A DNA stretch of 64,000 bases from Bin87 sp965217175 (GTDB lineage: Bacteria > Chloroflexota > Dehalococcoidia > Lucifugimonadales > UBA3495): positions 1,054,001 to 1,118,000 of the forward strand of contig OZ244251.1 in NCBI GenBank assembly GCA_965217175.1, read 5' to 3'. The translations under genes were made by a program, and so were the position numbers. The notes below the pieces were generated by a model. That model saw nothing but the letters and a program-made list of their open reading frames with translations. It was not told the origin of the DNA and did no database searches. Positions 42,950 through 51,813 of the stretch are shown piece by piece (positions within the stretch are counted from its first letter, which is position 1; every line of letters starts with the position of its first letter).

Positions 42950-43640
42950 GGGTCGCCGGGTGATCTCCCACGAGAGCATCTACCGCTTCATCTACACCCA
43001 GATCAGGCGCAATAAGGCATATTCCTGGCGACATTACCTGCCTCGGGCCAAGTCTAAACGGGGCTACCGAGGTCGCCGGGGCGGTAGCCCAGCCTCCTTC
43101 ATCAAGTTGCGGCGGCCCCTGTCCCAGCGCCCCCAGGAGGTTGTCCATCGCCAGAGTCCCGGCCACTGGGAAGCCGACCTGATGATGTTCCGCATCCGCA
43201 AACAGGTGGTCCTCACCCTCCACGAGCGCCACTCCCGCCTCATCACCGCCGCCCGGCCACCCACCAAAGCCGCCCGGCCCATCGCCCAGACCCTGGCCAA
43301 CATCCTGGCCCAGATGCCGCCACACTGGCGCCGCAGCGTAACCTTCGACAACGGCACCGAGTTCGCCCACCACTACCGGCTCCACGCCCTGGGTCTGGAA
43401 ACCTTCTTCTGCGATACCCACTCCCCCTGGCAGAAAGGTGGGGTGGAGAACGCCATTGGTCGTCTGCGTCGTAACCTGCCTCGCAAGACCGACCTGGCCA
43501 CCCTGTCGCCGCGTCGGTTTACCCGACTGGTACAGGCGTACAATAATACCCCTCGCAAATGCCTCGATTACCTAACCCCAGCCGAAGTCTTCCACAGCCA
43601 ACTGTTGCACTTCAAATGTGAATCCATCTTCCCGCTTTCG
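42950..43640 (+). pseudogene. IS30-family transposase, 5'-truncated
   Basis: The frame (42837-43928 overall) is recognisable as IS30 from about 42950: VISHESIYRFIYTQIRRNKA, then the DDE residues in HWEADLMMF (D), SVTFDNGTEFAHH (D) and SPWQKGGVENAIGRLRRNLP (E). It also has YNNTPRKCLDYLTPAEVF near the end. The N-terminal helix-turn-helix and the SPEQIAGRL segment are missing, and after about 43625 the frame runs into repeat DNA with CCCGCTTTCGCGGG palindromes. Therefore it is a broken element. Its intact catalytic triad suggests fairly recent decay. Confidence 0.8.
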
Positions 43641-43924
43641 CGGGAAAGACGAGAGGGATTGTGCAGAAAGGACTGGTATGTGTGGCTACGCACCCTCACC
43701 CCCGTATCAAGTACGGGGCAGGCTCCAACCCCCTCCCATCAAGGGAGAGGGGGTTGGATTCTCGGCCTGCGCGGGAAAGACGAGAGAATGGATTGGGGAC
43801 GGGGGGATGGGCTCAGGATGATCCTTAGGCTGTTTGGTGCTTGCCCACTTTGCGCCGGCGTGGGAAACTGGCGTAACTCGCCCGGCGGTTGTCGGGCTCA
43901 AACTTCACAGGGAGCGATGACGCC

Positions 43925-45133
43925 ATGACTACTCCGCAAAACCCGTCGGAAACGCAAGCAGACGATGCCGCCCGGCCCGATTTCCTGCAGATGGATGGTG
44001 CCAATTCCGATGGCGCTGGCAGCACAGAAGGAGAGAATTGGTACGGATGGCCCCATAAGAAGGTCGAGCCCATCACGTTGTTGCGACCCGACGGCAAGAC
44101 GGAGCGCGTGCGAACTCCGGTGATGGAACTGGAAGGATTAATCACGCCGACCGAGCTGCACTATGTTGTGCAGCACTTCGGGATTCCGGAACCGGTGGCC
44201 GCGGCAGACTGGTCGTTGTCGGTGGACGGGGAAGTGAAAAATACGCTGCACCTGAATTACGCCGAGTTGCGGCGCTTCCCTTCCCGTTCGGTGCGTACCG
44301 TGATGGAGTGTTCGGGCAGCGACGCGACGTATTTTGAATACTTCAAGGGTGAAGGACCCCGTCCGTCGCGAACACAGGAGCGGATGATACTTTCTGGCAG
44401 CGAGTGGACGGGTGTGCCGCTGGCCGCAGTGCTGAATGCCGCGGGGCTCACCGGACGGGCGACGCACATCCGCGCCGAGGGTTGGGACGAAGGCGTGCCA
44501 GCCTCTGCCGCCGAGGGGACCGAACCTTTCTTTTACGACAAGGGGTTCCCGCTGCAGAAGGCGCTGCATCCGGACACGATACTGGCGTACGCTCAAAACG
44601 GGCAGTTGCTGGAACACCTGCACGGCGCCCCCATCCGATTGCTGGTTCCGGGCTGGTCGGGCAACTGGTCGGTGAAGTGGCTGCGGCGGCTGGAGGTGAT
44701 GGATCACGAGCCGGATTGCTGGTATCACTACAACTTCTACTACTACGCCGATTCTGCCGACGACCCAAACAAAGAGCTGATCACCACCATCGGGGTGAAG
44801 TCGCTGGTGACACGGCCCAACGACGACACGAAGACCCTGGCGGCGGGACCGCACGTGGTGCGCGGTTACGCCTGGAGCGGCGGCGGAGCCATCATTCAGG
44901 TTGAGGTCAGCGTGGACGGCGGCAAATCATGGCACCCGGCCCGGCTGGAAGAACCGTCGGAGCGGTTCATGTGGCGGCGGTGGTCGTGGGTTTGGGACGC
45001 TGCGCCAGGCGAGTACACGGTAATGTCCCGGGCGACGGACAGCGTGGGAAACGTGCAATCTCACGAACCGCGCTACAACAACATGCGCAAGAACTTCAGC
45101 GCAATTGTAGGCTACGATATTAGCATCGAATAG
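43925..45133 (+). CDS. Sulfite-oxidase-like molybdopterin-dependent oxidoreductase
   Basis: A 402-residue protein with a molybdopterin-binding domain (LSVDGEVKNTLHLNYAELRR, TVMECSGSDATYFEY, GAPIRLLVPGWSGNWSVKWL) and a C-terminal Mo-co dimerisation domain (IIQVEVSVDGGKSWHPARLE). The catalytic Cys that ligates molybdenum is in MECSGSD. Canonical sulfite dehydrogenases have a GN(R) pattern after the Cys; here it is GSD, so substrate or redox partner may differ. No signal peptide or heme domain is visible. The ATG at 43925 follows a GGGAG site. An acyl-CoA dehydrogenase gene follows about 100 bp later. Confidence 0.85.
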   Translation: MTTPQNPSETQADDAARPDFLQMDGANSDGAGSTEGENWYGWPHKKVEPITLLRPDGKTERVRTPVMELEGLITPTELHYVVQHFGIPEPVAAADWSLSVDGEVKNTLHLNYAELRRFPSRSVRTVMECSGSDATYFEYFKGEGPRPSRTQERMILSGSEWTGVPLAAVLNAAGLTGRATHIRAEGWDEGVPASAAEGTEPFFYDKGFPLQKALHPDTILAYAQNGQLLEHLHGAPIRLLVPGWSGNWSVKWLRRLEVMDHEPDCWYHYNFYYYADSADDPNKELITTIGVKSLVTRPNDDTKTLAAGPHVVRGYAWSGGGAIIQVEVSVDGGKSWHPARLEEPSERFMWRRWSWVWDAAPGEYTVMSRATDSVGNVQSHEPRYNNMRKNFSAIVGYDISIE

Positions 45134-45240
45134 ATTACCGGTGAGCAGAATACCGGGCAGGATGACCATTTTCGCGGGCGTCGGAGCACCCTGGTCGGCA
45201 TGGATCGGGTGGGCCCGGCGTCTGTAGGAGAGTTGGATCA

Positions 45241-46395
45241 ATGACTACCATCGCTAGCATTCTGGAGCAGGCCCCCGTGGTGGCGGCCGAATGGGCCGCC
45301 GACCTGGCCGACCGTCAGCAGCGGACCAAAGGCGATCCCGCCGACTACGCTCGCCTCGCCGAGATAGGTGTGCCTCTGATGGCCGTGCCCACCGACTTGG
45401 GGGGCACGTGGGAGAGTATCGAGCAGTCGGCGCGGCCCATCTGTTCGCTGCTGCGCAAGCTGGCGACCGGCGATCCGTCCATCACGCTGGCCAGCGCGAT
45501 GCACCATCTGGTGTTGGCCTCGTGGCGGTTGCCCACGGTTCCCGAACCATACACGTCGGGATGGATTAAACAGCGCAACGAGGTGTTCGACAGCGTGCAC
45601 AGTGGATGCTGGTGGGGCACTATCGTCAGCGAACCCGGATCTGGGGGAGACACGGCCCTGACATCGAGCGTGTGCGAGCCGGATGGCGTGAGCGAATTCG
45701 GCTACCGGATTTCCGGTATGAAACACTTTGGGAGCGGGTCTGGGTTGACGTCCTTCATGACCACCCGCGCGCTGGCGGCGGGGGAAACGGTTCCCGACCT
45801 GTTTTTCATGGAGGTACGCAACCAACCGTGGGACGGTTCCAGCGGCCTGAAGCTCACCGCCGAGTGGCGGGGGCACGGGATGAAATCGACCAACAGCCAT
45901 GCTTTCGAGTTTGCGAAATTCCCGGCGACGCGAGTGGCATGGCCCAACCATCAGGCCGAATTGATGGGCGCAAACGGGGGCTTGGGCGCAGCGGCGTTTC
46001 TGTCGGTGATTGTTGGTGTGGTGGACGCCGCGATGGATTACGTACGTCCCCGCATCAGGAACGGAATGGCATCGGAGCCGGGGCTGCGGGCGTTTCAGCA
46101 GGTGGAGTGGGCCCACGCCGAACAGGAGGCCTGGCTGATCGGCCAAGCCTGGGAGGGCGCGATTCGCTGCCTGGAGACGAACACCGGCCGGCGCGAATTG
46201 CTGCTGGCCAAGGAAAGCGTGGCCCGGCTGTCGGACGACTGCCTGGGGAGGCTGTGCAAGCTCACGGGCGGCAGCGCTTACACTCGCTACTCGCCGCTGT
46301 CGGTGTGGTACGACGACGTGCGGGCATTGGGCTATCTGCGTCCGCCGTGGGCGCTGGCGTGGGATCAGGTGTTTCAGCAAAGCCTGGCCGGGTAG
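45241..46395 (+). CDS. Acyl-CoA dehydrogenase family protein
   Basis: A 384-residue acyl-CoA dehydrogenase-fold flavoprotein: LAEIGVPLMAVPTDLGGTWE (N-terminal helical domain), GTIVSEPGSGGDTALTSSV (FAD contact), YRISGMKHFGSGSGLTSFMT, and GGSAYTRYSPLSVWYDDVRA near the C-terminus. These resemble flavoproteins acting on acyl-CoA or aromatic substrates. No catalytic Glu in the usual position is obvious. AGGAGAG lies before the ATG. It could form an operon with the preceding molybdoenzyme, but the products' joint role is unknown. Confidence 0.82.
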   Translation: MTTIASILEQAPVVAAEWAADLADRQQRTKGDPADYARLAEIGVPLMAVPTDLGGTWESIEQSARPICSLLRKLATGDPSITLASAMHHLVLASWRLPTVPEPYTSGWIKQRNEVFDSVHSGCWWGTIVSEPGSGGDTALTSSVCEPDGVSEFGYRISGMKHFGSGSGLTSFMTTRALAAGETVPDLFFMEVRNQPWDGSSGLKLTAEWRGHGMKSTNSHAFEFAKFPATRVAWPNHQAELMGANGGLGAAAFLSVIVGVVDAAMDYVRPRIRNGMASEPGLRAFQQVEWAHAEQEAWLIGQAWEGAIRCLETNTGRRELLLAKESVARLSDDCLGRLCKLTGGSAYTRYSPLSVWYDDVRALGYLRPPWALAWDQVFQQSLAG

Positions 46396-46544
46396 GGCTG
46401 CTCGCCGGGGGTTCACCCTCTCCCAACGATCCTTCGACAGGCTCAGGATGAACGGGGGGTTCACCCTCACCCCAACCCTCTCCCATCAAGGGCGAAGGGG
46501 TAGGGTTGGTGGTCGGGAGGCTGTCAATGGGGCGCATTGAAGAG

Positions 46545-46550
46545 TACAAT
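46545..46550 (+). promoter_or_regulatory. -10 box of the small membrane protein gene
   Basis: TACAAT at 46545-46550, nine bases before the ATG at 46560, so the transcript would be nearly leaderless. The -35 is weak. Confidence 0.4.
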
Positions 46551-46559
46551 ATGCGCGCT

Positions 46560-46877
46560 ATGGTATCGTACGCGAGGCGCAATTTGGCCATGCTCACGTC
46601 CGTGGGGGCGATGGTGGTTACGTTGCTGTTGATCATCTTTTTTGGCGCATGGGCCGTGTCGGCCAGCACCGAGGCCGGTCTTGGCAGCGTGCTAACCACC
46701 GCCACATCCGGGTTCACTTCCGGATACGGGCAGACAGCGTCAACGTCGGGGCCGGTCGATCCCAATGCTGTTCCACGACTGGCCACGGCTGCAATCCCCG
46801 GGGGCGGTGGAGCCGGAGCGACGGCTTCCGACACCTGGTGGGGCAAGGCTTTCCTGACCGCGTGTCCATTGCACTGA
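46560..46877 (+). CDS. Small single-pass membrane protein, unknown function
   Basis: About 105 residues from the ATG at 46560: MVSYARRNLAMLTSVGAMVV leads into a single hydrophobic segment (LLLIIFFGAWAVSAS), then a Gly/Ser/Thr-rich tail ending in TWWGKAFLTACPLH. No family recognised. The in-frame ATG at 46506 lies upstream of the -10 box and is unlikely. It is flanked by repeats upstream and a transporter gene 71 bp downstream. Confidence 0.45.
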   Translation: MVSYARRNLAMLTSVGAMVVTLLLIIFFGAWAVSASTEAGLGSVLTTATSGFTSGYGQTASTSGPVDPNAVPRLATAAIPGGGGAGATASDTWWGKAFLTACPLH

Positions 46878-46948
46878 ACGCGACATCCGGGGCGCACTCG
46901 CGTCTCCAAGGTTGCGAAATAAGATGAAGAATTAGGAAGTTATCCTGA

Positions 46949-48349
46949 ATGGCTGCTTTACCGGTGAAACTCCGACCCACGGGTCGAATCCACTACAGCT
47001 GGGTCATCATTGCGATCCTGGCCGTGGTGCAAATTTTTGGGCAGTCGATTTCGATGTCGGCCGGCATCATGGTGCCGGAGTTGAGGGCGCCGTTGGAAGA
47101 AGGCGGTCGATTCGGGTGGCCGCCGGCGTTTATAGGATTTGCGCTGGCGGGTTACTACCTGGTCGGGTCGCTGACATCGCCGTTCAGCGGACGGTTTGGC
47201 GACCTGCTGGGGCCCCGCAAGTTGATCATAGCGGGCGGGCTGTTGTTCGGCGTCAGCATGGTCCTGATCGGTTTCATTACGTCGGTGTGGCAGTTCTTCA
47301 TAGTTTACAGCGTGATGCTGGCCCTCACCTCGTCCATCTCAATGGTTCCCCTGATGGCGGCGGTGAATCCGTGGTTCCGCAAGCGGCTGGGCCTGGGGAT
47401 CGGGATAATGTGGGCTGCCGGAGGGGTGGGCGCCGCGGTGCTGGCTCCGGTTTATTCGATGCTGCTGGTGCGGTTTGGCTGGGAGACGACGTTCGTTGTC
47501 ATCGGATTGGTTGGAGCGGGAGCGATCCTGGGGTTGATGCCGTTTTTCCGCAATGTGCCGGCGGATAAGGGCCTGCTACCCTACGGCGCCACCGAGAACG
47601 ATCCGGTTCCGGCCAAATTTGATCCTGATATGGCCAAGCTGCGGTTGCGAATTTTCCAACGGCAGATGAAGCACACGCGGGCGTTCTGGAACCTGCCGGT
47701 GATCCACGGCATGGGCTGCGCCGGCCACGGCATAGTGTTGATTTTCGTGGTGGACTACGCGGTTACGCAGGGTATCAACTTCACCACGGGCGCAGTGATC
47801 CTGACGCTGATCAACGTATTCAGCATCATGGGGCGGTTTGCGGTGCCGATCATCACCGAAAGGGTGGGCGGCAAGCTGATAATGGCGACGGCGCTGAGCA
47901 TCCAGGCCGGGGCGGTGGTGCTGCTGTTTTTCGCTCAAGATGTGTGGGCCTTCTACCTCTTCGGGTGCGCGTTCGGGATTGGATTCGGCGGCGAGATGTC
48001 GGCGTATCCGGTGGTGAACCGCCAATACTTTGGCACCGGGCCGGTGGCAACCATCTATGGGTTCCAAATCTCTGGAGCGATGATGGGGCATTTTGTCTCG
48101 ACGCTGGTGGCGGGTCTGGTGATTCAGTTCGTGGGATATGTGCCGGCGTTCGCGCTGTCCATGGCGTTCAGCAGCCTGGGCGTAATCGTCGTATTGACGC
48201 TGGAGACAACCAAGCGTCAGCTCATACCGAACTGGGAGGACCAGTTGCCACCGGCGGCTCGCTCGGGGGTATTCCCGTCAGTGGTGCCGCCCGCTGCCGC
48301 TGCTGCGGGGGTGGCGTTCGGGAACGTTGGGGGCGACGGCGACGGTTAG
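46949..48349 (+). CDS. Major facilitator superfamily transporter
   Basis: A 466-residue, 12-helix MFS protein. It begins with RIHYSWVIIAILAVVQIFGQ and has GRFGDLLGPRKLIIAGGLLF (the loop 2-3 MFS signature). ITSVWQFFIVYSVMLALTSS and a long loop at about residues 205-240 (PYGATENDPVPAKFDPDMAK) split the two halves. The second half has GRFAVPIITERVGGKLIMAT. It resembles monocarboxylate/oxalate-type (OFA-like) MFS carriers. Substrate unknown. The last helix is followed by an Ala/Pro-rich tail. Confidence 0.85.
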   Translation: MAALPVKLRPTGRIHYSWVIIAILAVVQIFGQSISMSAGIMVPELRAPLEEGGRFGWPPAFIGFALAGYYLVGSLTSPFSGRFGDLLGPRKLIIAGGLLFGVSMVLIGFITSVWQFFIVYSVMLALTSSISMVPLMAAVNPWFRKRLGLGIGIMWAAGGVGAAVLAPVYSMLLVRFGWETTFVVIGLVGAGAILGLMPFFRNVPADKGLLPYGATENDPVPAKFDPDMAKLRLRIFQRQMKHTRAFWNLPVIHGMGCAGHGIVLIFVVDYAVTQGINFTTGAVILTLINVFSIMGRFAVPIITERVGGKLIMATALSIQAGAVVLLFFAQDVWAFYLFGCAFGIGFGGEMSAYPVVNRQYFGTGPVATIYGFQISGAMMGHFVSTLVAGLVIQFVGYVPAFALSMAFSSLGVIVVLTLETTKRQLIPNWEDQLPPAARSGVFPSVVPPAAAAAGVAFGNVGGDGDG

Positions 48350-48358
48350 CCGTTTCGG

Positions 48359-48754
48359 ATGAACACCGAACTGTCTTTTCTGTGCGACTCTGCGCTGGAG
48401 GACCGGGGTAAGCTGCACGCTCTGGGGATAGGGATCGACAGTGTGAGTGGCAATGCGCTGCCGATGACCCACGCCCGATTCGTGGTGGTTTGCATTCTGC
48501 GTCATTCGACCCTGGAAGCGGGACAGAAACGGCTGGACGTGCGGCTGCTGGATCCGGACGCGCAGGACGCCATGCCGCCGATCCAGCGCACCATGCAATT
48601 CACCAGCCCCGACGGCGTGGTGGATTCACGGGCACGCATCATCGTTGAGGTGAACGGCGTAACGTTCCGTAAGCACGGCCCTCACGCCTTTCACGTCGCA
48701 ATCGACGGCAACGAGATGGCCAGGCTCCCCGTCAACGTCCGTTCGCGCGCCTGA
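48359..48754 (+). CDS. DUF6941-like conserved protein
   Basis: A 131-residue single-domain protein: MNTELSFLCDSALEDRGKLH, then LGIGIDSVSGNALPMTHARF, then DVRLLDPDAQDAMPP, and a beta-rich second half ending with a short basic tail. The beginning ('LCD-A-x-x-x-x-GKL-x-x-x-G') and beta-rich pattern match DUF6941 as I know it. Function unknown. It starts 9 bp after the MFS gene and is followed after 13 bp by the ITPase-like gene, so the three are likely co-transcribed. Confidence 0.6.
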   Translation: MNTELSFLCDSALEDRGKLHALGIGIDSVSGNALPMTHARFVVVCILRHSTLEAGQKRLDVRLLDPDAQDAMPPIQRTMQFTSPDGVVDSRARIIVEVNGVTFRKHGPHAFHVAIDGNEMARLPVNVRSRA

Positions 48755-48767
48755 AGGAAGGGCCGAC

Positions 48768-49394
48768 GTGTCGACACCGACCATCCTCCTGGCCACCGGC
48801 AACGCCGACAAGCAGCGGATGCTGCGCTGGCTGCTGGAAGGGCTGGACGTGCAGGCGGTTACGCCGGCGGAGCTGGGAGTGAGGGCCGATCCGGACGAAT
48901 CAGGCGATACCCACGAGGTGATCGCCCGCACCAAGGCGGAAGAATGGTCGCGCTTGGCCGGCGTGCCCGCGATCGCCAGCGACGGGGGACTGGTGGTGCC
49001 GGCGCTGGGAGCAAACTGGGAGAGCCGGTACACGCGCCGGTTTGCCGGACCGGCGGCCAACGATGCCGAACGACAGCGCCGGTTGCTGCAACTGCTGGAT
49101 CCGTACACTGACGCTGACCGGGACGCCGCGTTCGTGGAAGGACTGGCCATTGCAGACGGGGGGCAGACCGTTGCATCGTGGGAGGTGAGCGGCGCGACCG
49201 GAAGAATCGTGGCGACGCTGCCGGAACGGGCTACAAGGGTGGATGAGGGATTCTGGGTGTTTCCGATTTGGTATTTCGCCGCGTACGGGCGCACCTACGA
49301 CTGCCTGACCGAATCAGAACGGGCGGCCCTGGGGGACCACTGGGATACGTTACGCGGGTTGGTGCGGGGGTTTGTATCGGGTTGGCTGGGGTGA
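48768..49394 (+). CDS. Non-canonical purine NTP pyrophosphatase (RdgB/HAM1-like), divergent
   Basis: A 208-residue ITPase-fold protein: TILLATGNADKQRMLRWLLE is the opening 'TGN-x-x-K' phosphate loop, EVIARTKAEEWSRLAG matches the 'NA-x-x-KA' helix, and AIASDGGLVVPALGANWESR is the 'SDGGL' metal/base site, followed by YTRRFAG. RdgB would cleave ITP/XTP to the monophosphate, keeping the pool clean. The second half is less alike than the typical family (no 'SHR' motif near the end is seen), so specificity may differ. Confidence 0.72.
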   Translation: MSTPTILLATGNADKQRMLRWLLEGLDVQAVTPAELGVRADPDESGDTHEVIARTKAEEWSRLAGVPAIASDGGLVVPALGANWESRYTRRFAGPAANDAERQRRLLQLLDPYTDADRDAAFVEGLAIADGGQTVASWEVSGATGRIVATLPERATRVDEGFWVFPIWYFAAYGRTYDCLTESERAALGDHWDTLRGLVRGFVSGWLG

Positions 49395-49461
49395 CGGCGA
49401 GGAACGGGTAAATGGTCTACAATGGTTTCAGTTGCCTGAATCCCGAACCCGGAGTTGCCCA

Positions 49462-50430
49462 GTGACGATTTCCCCTACCGACCACACTGTTCCCGAAGCG
49501 AGCCCGACGTCTCCTGATTCCGTGGAGGCAGTGCAGAACCTGCTGCGCGACCAGGCATACATCACCGACCGGGGGCTGGCCATCGCCATCTTTCTGGCGT
49601 TGAAACTGCAACGACCGCTGTTCCTGGAGGGCGAGGCCGGAGTCGGGAAAACGGAGATCGCCCGCGCGCTGGCAGCGGGATTGCAAACCGACCTGATACG
49701 CCTGCAATGCTACGAGGGCCTGGACGTAAACCACGCCGTGTACGAGTGGAACCACACTCGTCAACTGCTGGAAATTCGTTTAATGGAGGCTCGTCGCGGC
49801 GACGTGGACGGCAACGATGCCGGCATTGACCTGTTCAGCCAGCAATTTTTGATCAAGCGGCCCCTGCTGGAAGCCATCGACCAGGGACGCGACCGGGCGC
49901 CGGTGCTGCTGATTGACGAGCTGGACCGGGCGGACGAAGAATTTGAGGGATTTCTGCTGGAACTGCTGGGCGATTACCAGATCACCATTCCTGAGTTGGG
50001 CACATTCAAGGCGGCTCACCCGCCGGTGGTCGTGATCACCTCAAACCGGACGCGGGAGGTGCACGACGCGCTGAAGCGACGGTGCCTGTACTACTGGGTG
50101 GACTACCCAGACTACCAAAAGGAATTGCAGATAGTATCGGCGCGCCTGCCCGATGCGCCGCGCCAATTGGCCCAGCAGGTGACGTCGTTCATCCAGGAGC
50201 TGCGGGATACCGAGCTGTACAAAATCCCCGGTGTTTCCGAGACGCTGGACTGGACCTCGGCGCTGATGGCGCTGAACATGCGTGAACTGGAACCGGAGGT
50301 CATAGACGATACGCTGGGCATCATGCTGAAGTATCAGGATGACATCGAGGCGGTAAGGGGCGAGCCGGTGCGAACGCTGCTGGAACGTTCTCGGAACCGT
50401 GGCCCGCGCCGGGGCGGTCGTCGCGGCTGA
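49462..50430 (+). CDS. MoxR-family AAA ATPase (CoxD-like)
   Basis: A 322-residue AAA+ ATPase from a GTG at 49462 with GGAG 7 nt upstream; the frame reaches back to 49372 but overlaps the previous gene. Walker A is FLEGEAGVGKTEIARALAAG, Walker B is APVLLIDELDRADEEFEGFL, and sensor 1 is PPVVVITSNRTREVHDALKR. The C-terminus ends in a basic stretch (RSRNRGPRRGGRRG). Family members with VWA partners (CoxD/CoxE) help assemble or activate molybdenum enzymes; a VWA gene of this type lies downstream at 53246, but two genes separate them. Confidence 0.9.
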   Translation: MTISPTDHTVPEASPTSPDSVEAVQNLLRDQAYITDRGLAIAIFLALKLQRPLFLEGEAGVGKTEIARALAAGLQTDLIRLQCYEGLDVNHAVYEWNHTRQLLEIRLMEARRGDVDGNDAGIDLFSQQFLIKRPLLEAIDQGRDRAPVLLIDELDRADEEFEGFLLELLGDYQITIPELGTFKAAHPPVVVITSNRTREVHDALKRRCLYYWVDYPDYQKELQIVSARLPDAPRQLAQQVTSFIQELRDTELYKIPGVSETLDWTSALMALNMRELEPEVIDDTLGIMLKYQDDIEAVRGEPVRTLLERSRNRGPRRGGRRG

Positions 50431-50464
50431 CGCGCACGCCGACACAAGGCAGGGGAGGCCGCCA

Positions 50465-51664
50465 GTGATCAGCACCAACCAACCGCGTCACGTTGCCGTC
50501 ATCGGCGCTGGCATTCTGGGGGCAACCATTGCCTGGCGACTCGCCGCCCGAGGCGTCAAAGTGTCCATCATCGACCGAGCCGAACCGGGAAGCGGCGCGT
50601 CCAGCCACAGTTTTGCGTGGATCAACGCCGGCGCCAAGGAACCCATCGGCTACCACAACCTGAACCGGCGCTCGCTGGAAATGTGGTCGCGATTCGCCGT
50701 CGGCCTGGCTCCAGATGGAGGAGCCAATGAGATCGGGCTGCGTTGGGGTGGCAAGATATCCTGGGAGTCGGACCCGGTGGCAGCGGAGAACCTGGTGGCC
50801 CGGGTGCGGCAATTGCAGTCCTGGGGTTATCCCAGCCGTTTGGTGGACGCCGCCGAGCTGGCGGAGCTTGAGCCCTCTCTAAATATTGGCCCCGTGAACG
50901 TAGCCGAGTACAGCGAAAACGAGGGACAGGTGGAGCCCCAACTGGTGGTGGATGCCTGTTTGCGGCGCATTGCCGAGGTCGAGTCGTCCATTTACATCGG
51001 CACCGCAGTACTAGGGTTTGCGTCGGGGGACGACGGGCGAATCGCGGCGGTGCAGACCACCGGCGGCGACATTGTGTGCGACGCGGTGGTGCTGGCTGCC
51101 GGGACCGACACGACGGCCTTGGCCGCACTGGCTGACGTGCATGTTCCACAGGCCGAGAGCCCCGGGGTGGTCATTCGAACGAGTCCGATGCCCAGATTGC
51201 TCCACAACGTGCCGGTGGTATATGCGCCGCCGCTGGGCGACGGCCGGCGCGAGATTCATTTGCGTCAGTGCGCCGACGGACGTTTTATGATTGGCGAGGG
51301 TGACCAGGAGAGTTTGGCCGAAGACGACAGCCAGACCCACGCCAACGACCTGCTGGCTCGGGCCGGTCAGTATCTGTCGGGGTTGGCGGGAGCGGAGGCG
51401 ACGCCGGTGCCCGTGGGTTGGCGTCCCATGCCGCTGGATGGCTACCCGGTGATGGGATTTGCCATCGAGGCGCCCAATCTTTACGTTGCGCTGACCCATA
51501 GCGGAGTTACGCTGGCGCCGGTTTTGAGTCAACTGGCCGCCCTGGAGATTTGCGACGGAGTCTCGGCGGATGCCGTCCTGGGGCCATACCGACCGGAGCG
51601 GTTCGCCGGGATGACTGCGGAGCAGGCGGCGGCATTGGCGCACCCACGGTCGGGTCACCGGTAG
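50465..51664 (+). CDS. FAD-dependent oxidoreductase, DAO (glycine/D-amino acid oxidase) family
   Basis: A 399-residue flavoprotein with the dinucleotide-binding motif VAVIGAGILGATIAWRLAAR and the second motif RGVKVSIIDRAEPGSGASS. A C-terminal segment DGYPVMGFAIEAPNLYVALT matches the family's FAD ribityl site. It would oxidise an amine or amino acid, passing electrons to oxygen or a quinone. GTG at 50465 is preferred because GGGGAGG lies 7 nt upstream and the frame from 50399 overlaps the MoxR gene. It follows MoxR after 34 bp. Confidence 0.87.
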   Translation: MISTNQPRHVAVIGAGILGATIAWRLAARGVKVSIIDRAEPGSGASSHSFAWINAGAKEPIGYHNLNRRSLEMWSRFAVGLAPDGGANEIGLRWGGKISWESDPVAAENLVARVRQLQSWGYPSRLVDAAELAELEPSLNIGPVNVAEYSENEGQVEPQLVVDACLRRIAEVESSIYIGTAVLGFASGDDGRIAAVQTTGGDIVCDAVVLAAGTDTTALAALADVHVPQAESPGVVIRTSPMPRLLHNVPVVYAPPLGDGRREIHLRQCADGRFMIGEGDQESLAEDDSQTHANDLLARAGQYLSGLAGAEATPVPVGWRPMPLDGYPVMGFAIEAPNLYVALTHSGVTLAPVLSQLAALEICDGVSADAVLGPYRPERFAGMTAEQAAALAHPRSGHR

Positions 51665-51813
51665 CCGGGCGAATTGATCGAGACAGGAATCCCCGGGTTT
51701 CATGACTTGCGGGATTGTCCTGGAAGGTGTTGGGGATGTTGTTTCCTTACCCTGGTTTTCTTCCGTCGACCGGTTCTTTTGGGTTGAGAGGAGAGCGAGT
51801 GTTTGTGCGGTAG

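Noticed and set aside
45238..46470. 410-codon minus-strand frame opposite acyl-CoA dehydrogenase
   Set aside because: Shadow; begins in a dispersed repeat and has no domain.
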